A stretch of 43,655 nucleotides of DNA from an uncultured Lachnospiraceae bacterium (lineage in GTDB: Bacteria; Bacillota; Clostridia; Lachnospirales; Lachnospiraceae): NCBI GenBank assembly GCA_944380065.1, contig CALWGM010000039.1:1-43655 (forward strand), in the 5' to 3' direction. The notes under the pieces are model-generated. The model ran no database searches, was not told the DNA's origin, and saw nothing but the letters and a program-made list of their open reading frames with translations. Of the stretch, positions 43,578 to 43,655 are shown piece after piece. Positions within the stretch are counted from its first letter, which is position 1. Each line of letters starts with the position of its first letter. Made by a program: the position numbers and the translations under genes.

Positions 43578-43655
43578 CTATTCGTCTTTGTCCTTTTTAT
43601 TAAAAATCTCATCCAGCTGAACCTTCAGCGTCTTGAGATTATCCATCACCATCTT
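43578..43655 (-). CDS. hrcA: Heat-inducible repressor HrcA, 3' end only
   Basis: The last 25 codons are visible, ending in KKDKDE and TAG at 43578-43580. The segment NLKTLKVQLDEIF fits the C-terminus of Lachnospiraceae HrcA, and the position immediately before grpE is that of hrcA. HrcA represses this operon through CIRCE sites, which would lie outside the window. Confidence 0.75.
   Translation of the reverse strand, partial: KMVMDNLKTLKVQLDEIFNKKDKDE

Overview
The window looks like the chromosome of a moderately GC-rich Clostridia, most probably a Lachnospiraceae-type gut anaerobe. The basis is the gene set (AddAB instead of RecBCD, the hrcA-grpE-dnaK-dnaJ order, the rho / rpmE / DUF1385 / prmC / prfA cluster, an Rpn-family nuclease, many SSS and URO-D-like genes), the strong GGAGG ribosome-binding sites and the TTGNNN-17-TATAAT promoters. 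I did no database search; names rest on recognised motifs and remembered family sequences. About two thirds of the genes are on the minus strand.

Layout. 1-1730: a sugar-type ABC solute-binding lipoprotein (cut by the window edge) diverges from a LacI-family regulator whose 5' end is broken; LacI-like operators lie between them. 1730-5010: an SSS-type symporter with two tiny membrane-protein genes downstream, diverging from a URO-D-fold methyltransferase that carries an HXCXnC zinc motif. The region between them holds operator-like palindromes and a cluster of palindromic repeats. 5015-13811: addB-addA-maf-lysR, a tight operon. 13859-19139: uppP, an Rpn nuclease, an ECF sigma/anti-sigma pair and an NCS2 purine permease. 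19165-20841: leuA. 20966-25810: an AraC regulator diverging from a second URO-D-like gene and a GH35 beta-galactosidase. 25819-32295: AIM24 protein, HAD phosphatase, prfA, prmC, DUF1385, rpmE and rho (translation and transcription termination). 32538-37217: a two-subunit molybdopterin/Fe-S enzyme that I identify as pyrogallol-phloroglucinol transhydroxylase (beta subunit intact, alpha subunit frameshifted near its C-terminus), next to a TetR gene without a convincing start and a truncated second TetR gene. 37369-37800: tRNA-Thr(CGU) with its own promoter and terminator, then a candidate unrecognised structured ncRNA of about 100 nt with its own promoter and U-tract. 37808-43655: an ABC_ATPase-domain protein, then dnaJ, dnaK, grpE and the 3' end of hrcA.

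How the parts fit. Housekeeping modules (AddAB repair, termination/release factors, chaperones, LeuA, UppP) are intact. The accessory catabolic pieces (LacI-SBP, SSS/URO-D methyltransferase, AraC/URO-D/GH35, transhydroxylase/TetR) are where lesions occur: three of them show missing starts or frameshifts, so either real decay or indel errors in the assembly must be considered. The items most worth a second look are the ncRNA at 37643-37746, the transhydroxylase locus with its conserved active site but broken frame, and the URO-D-like protein paired with the GH35 enzyme.
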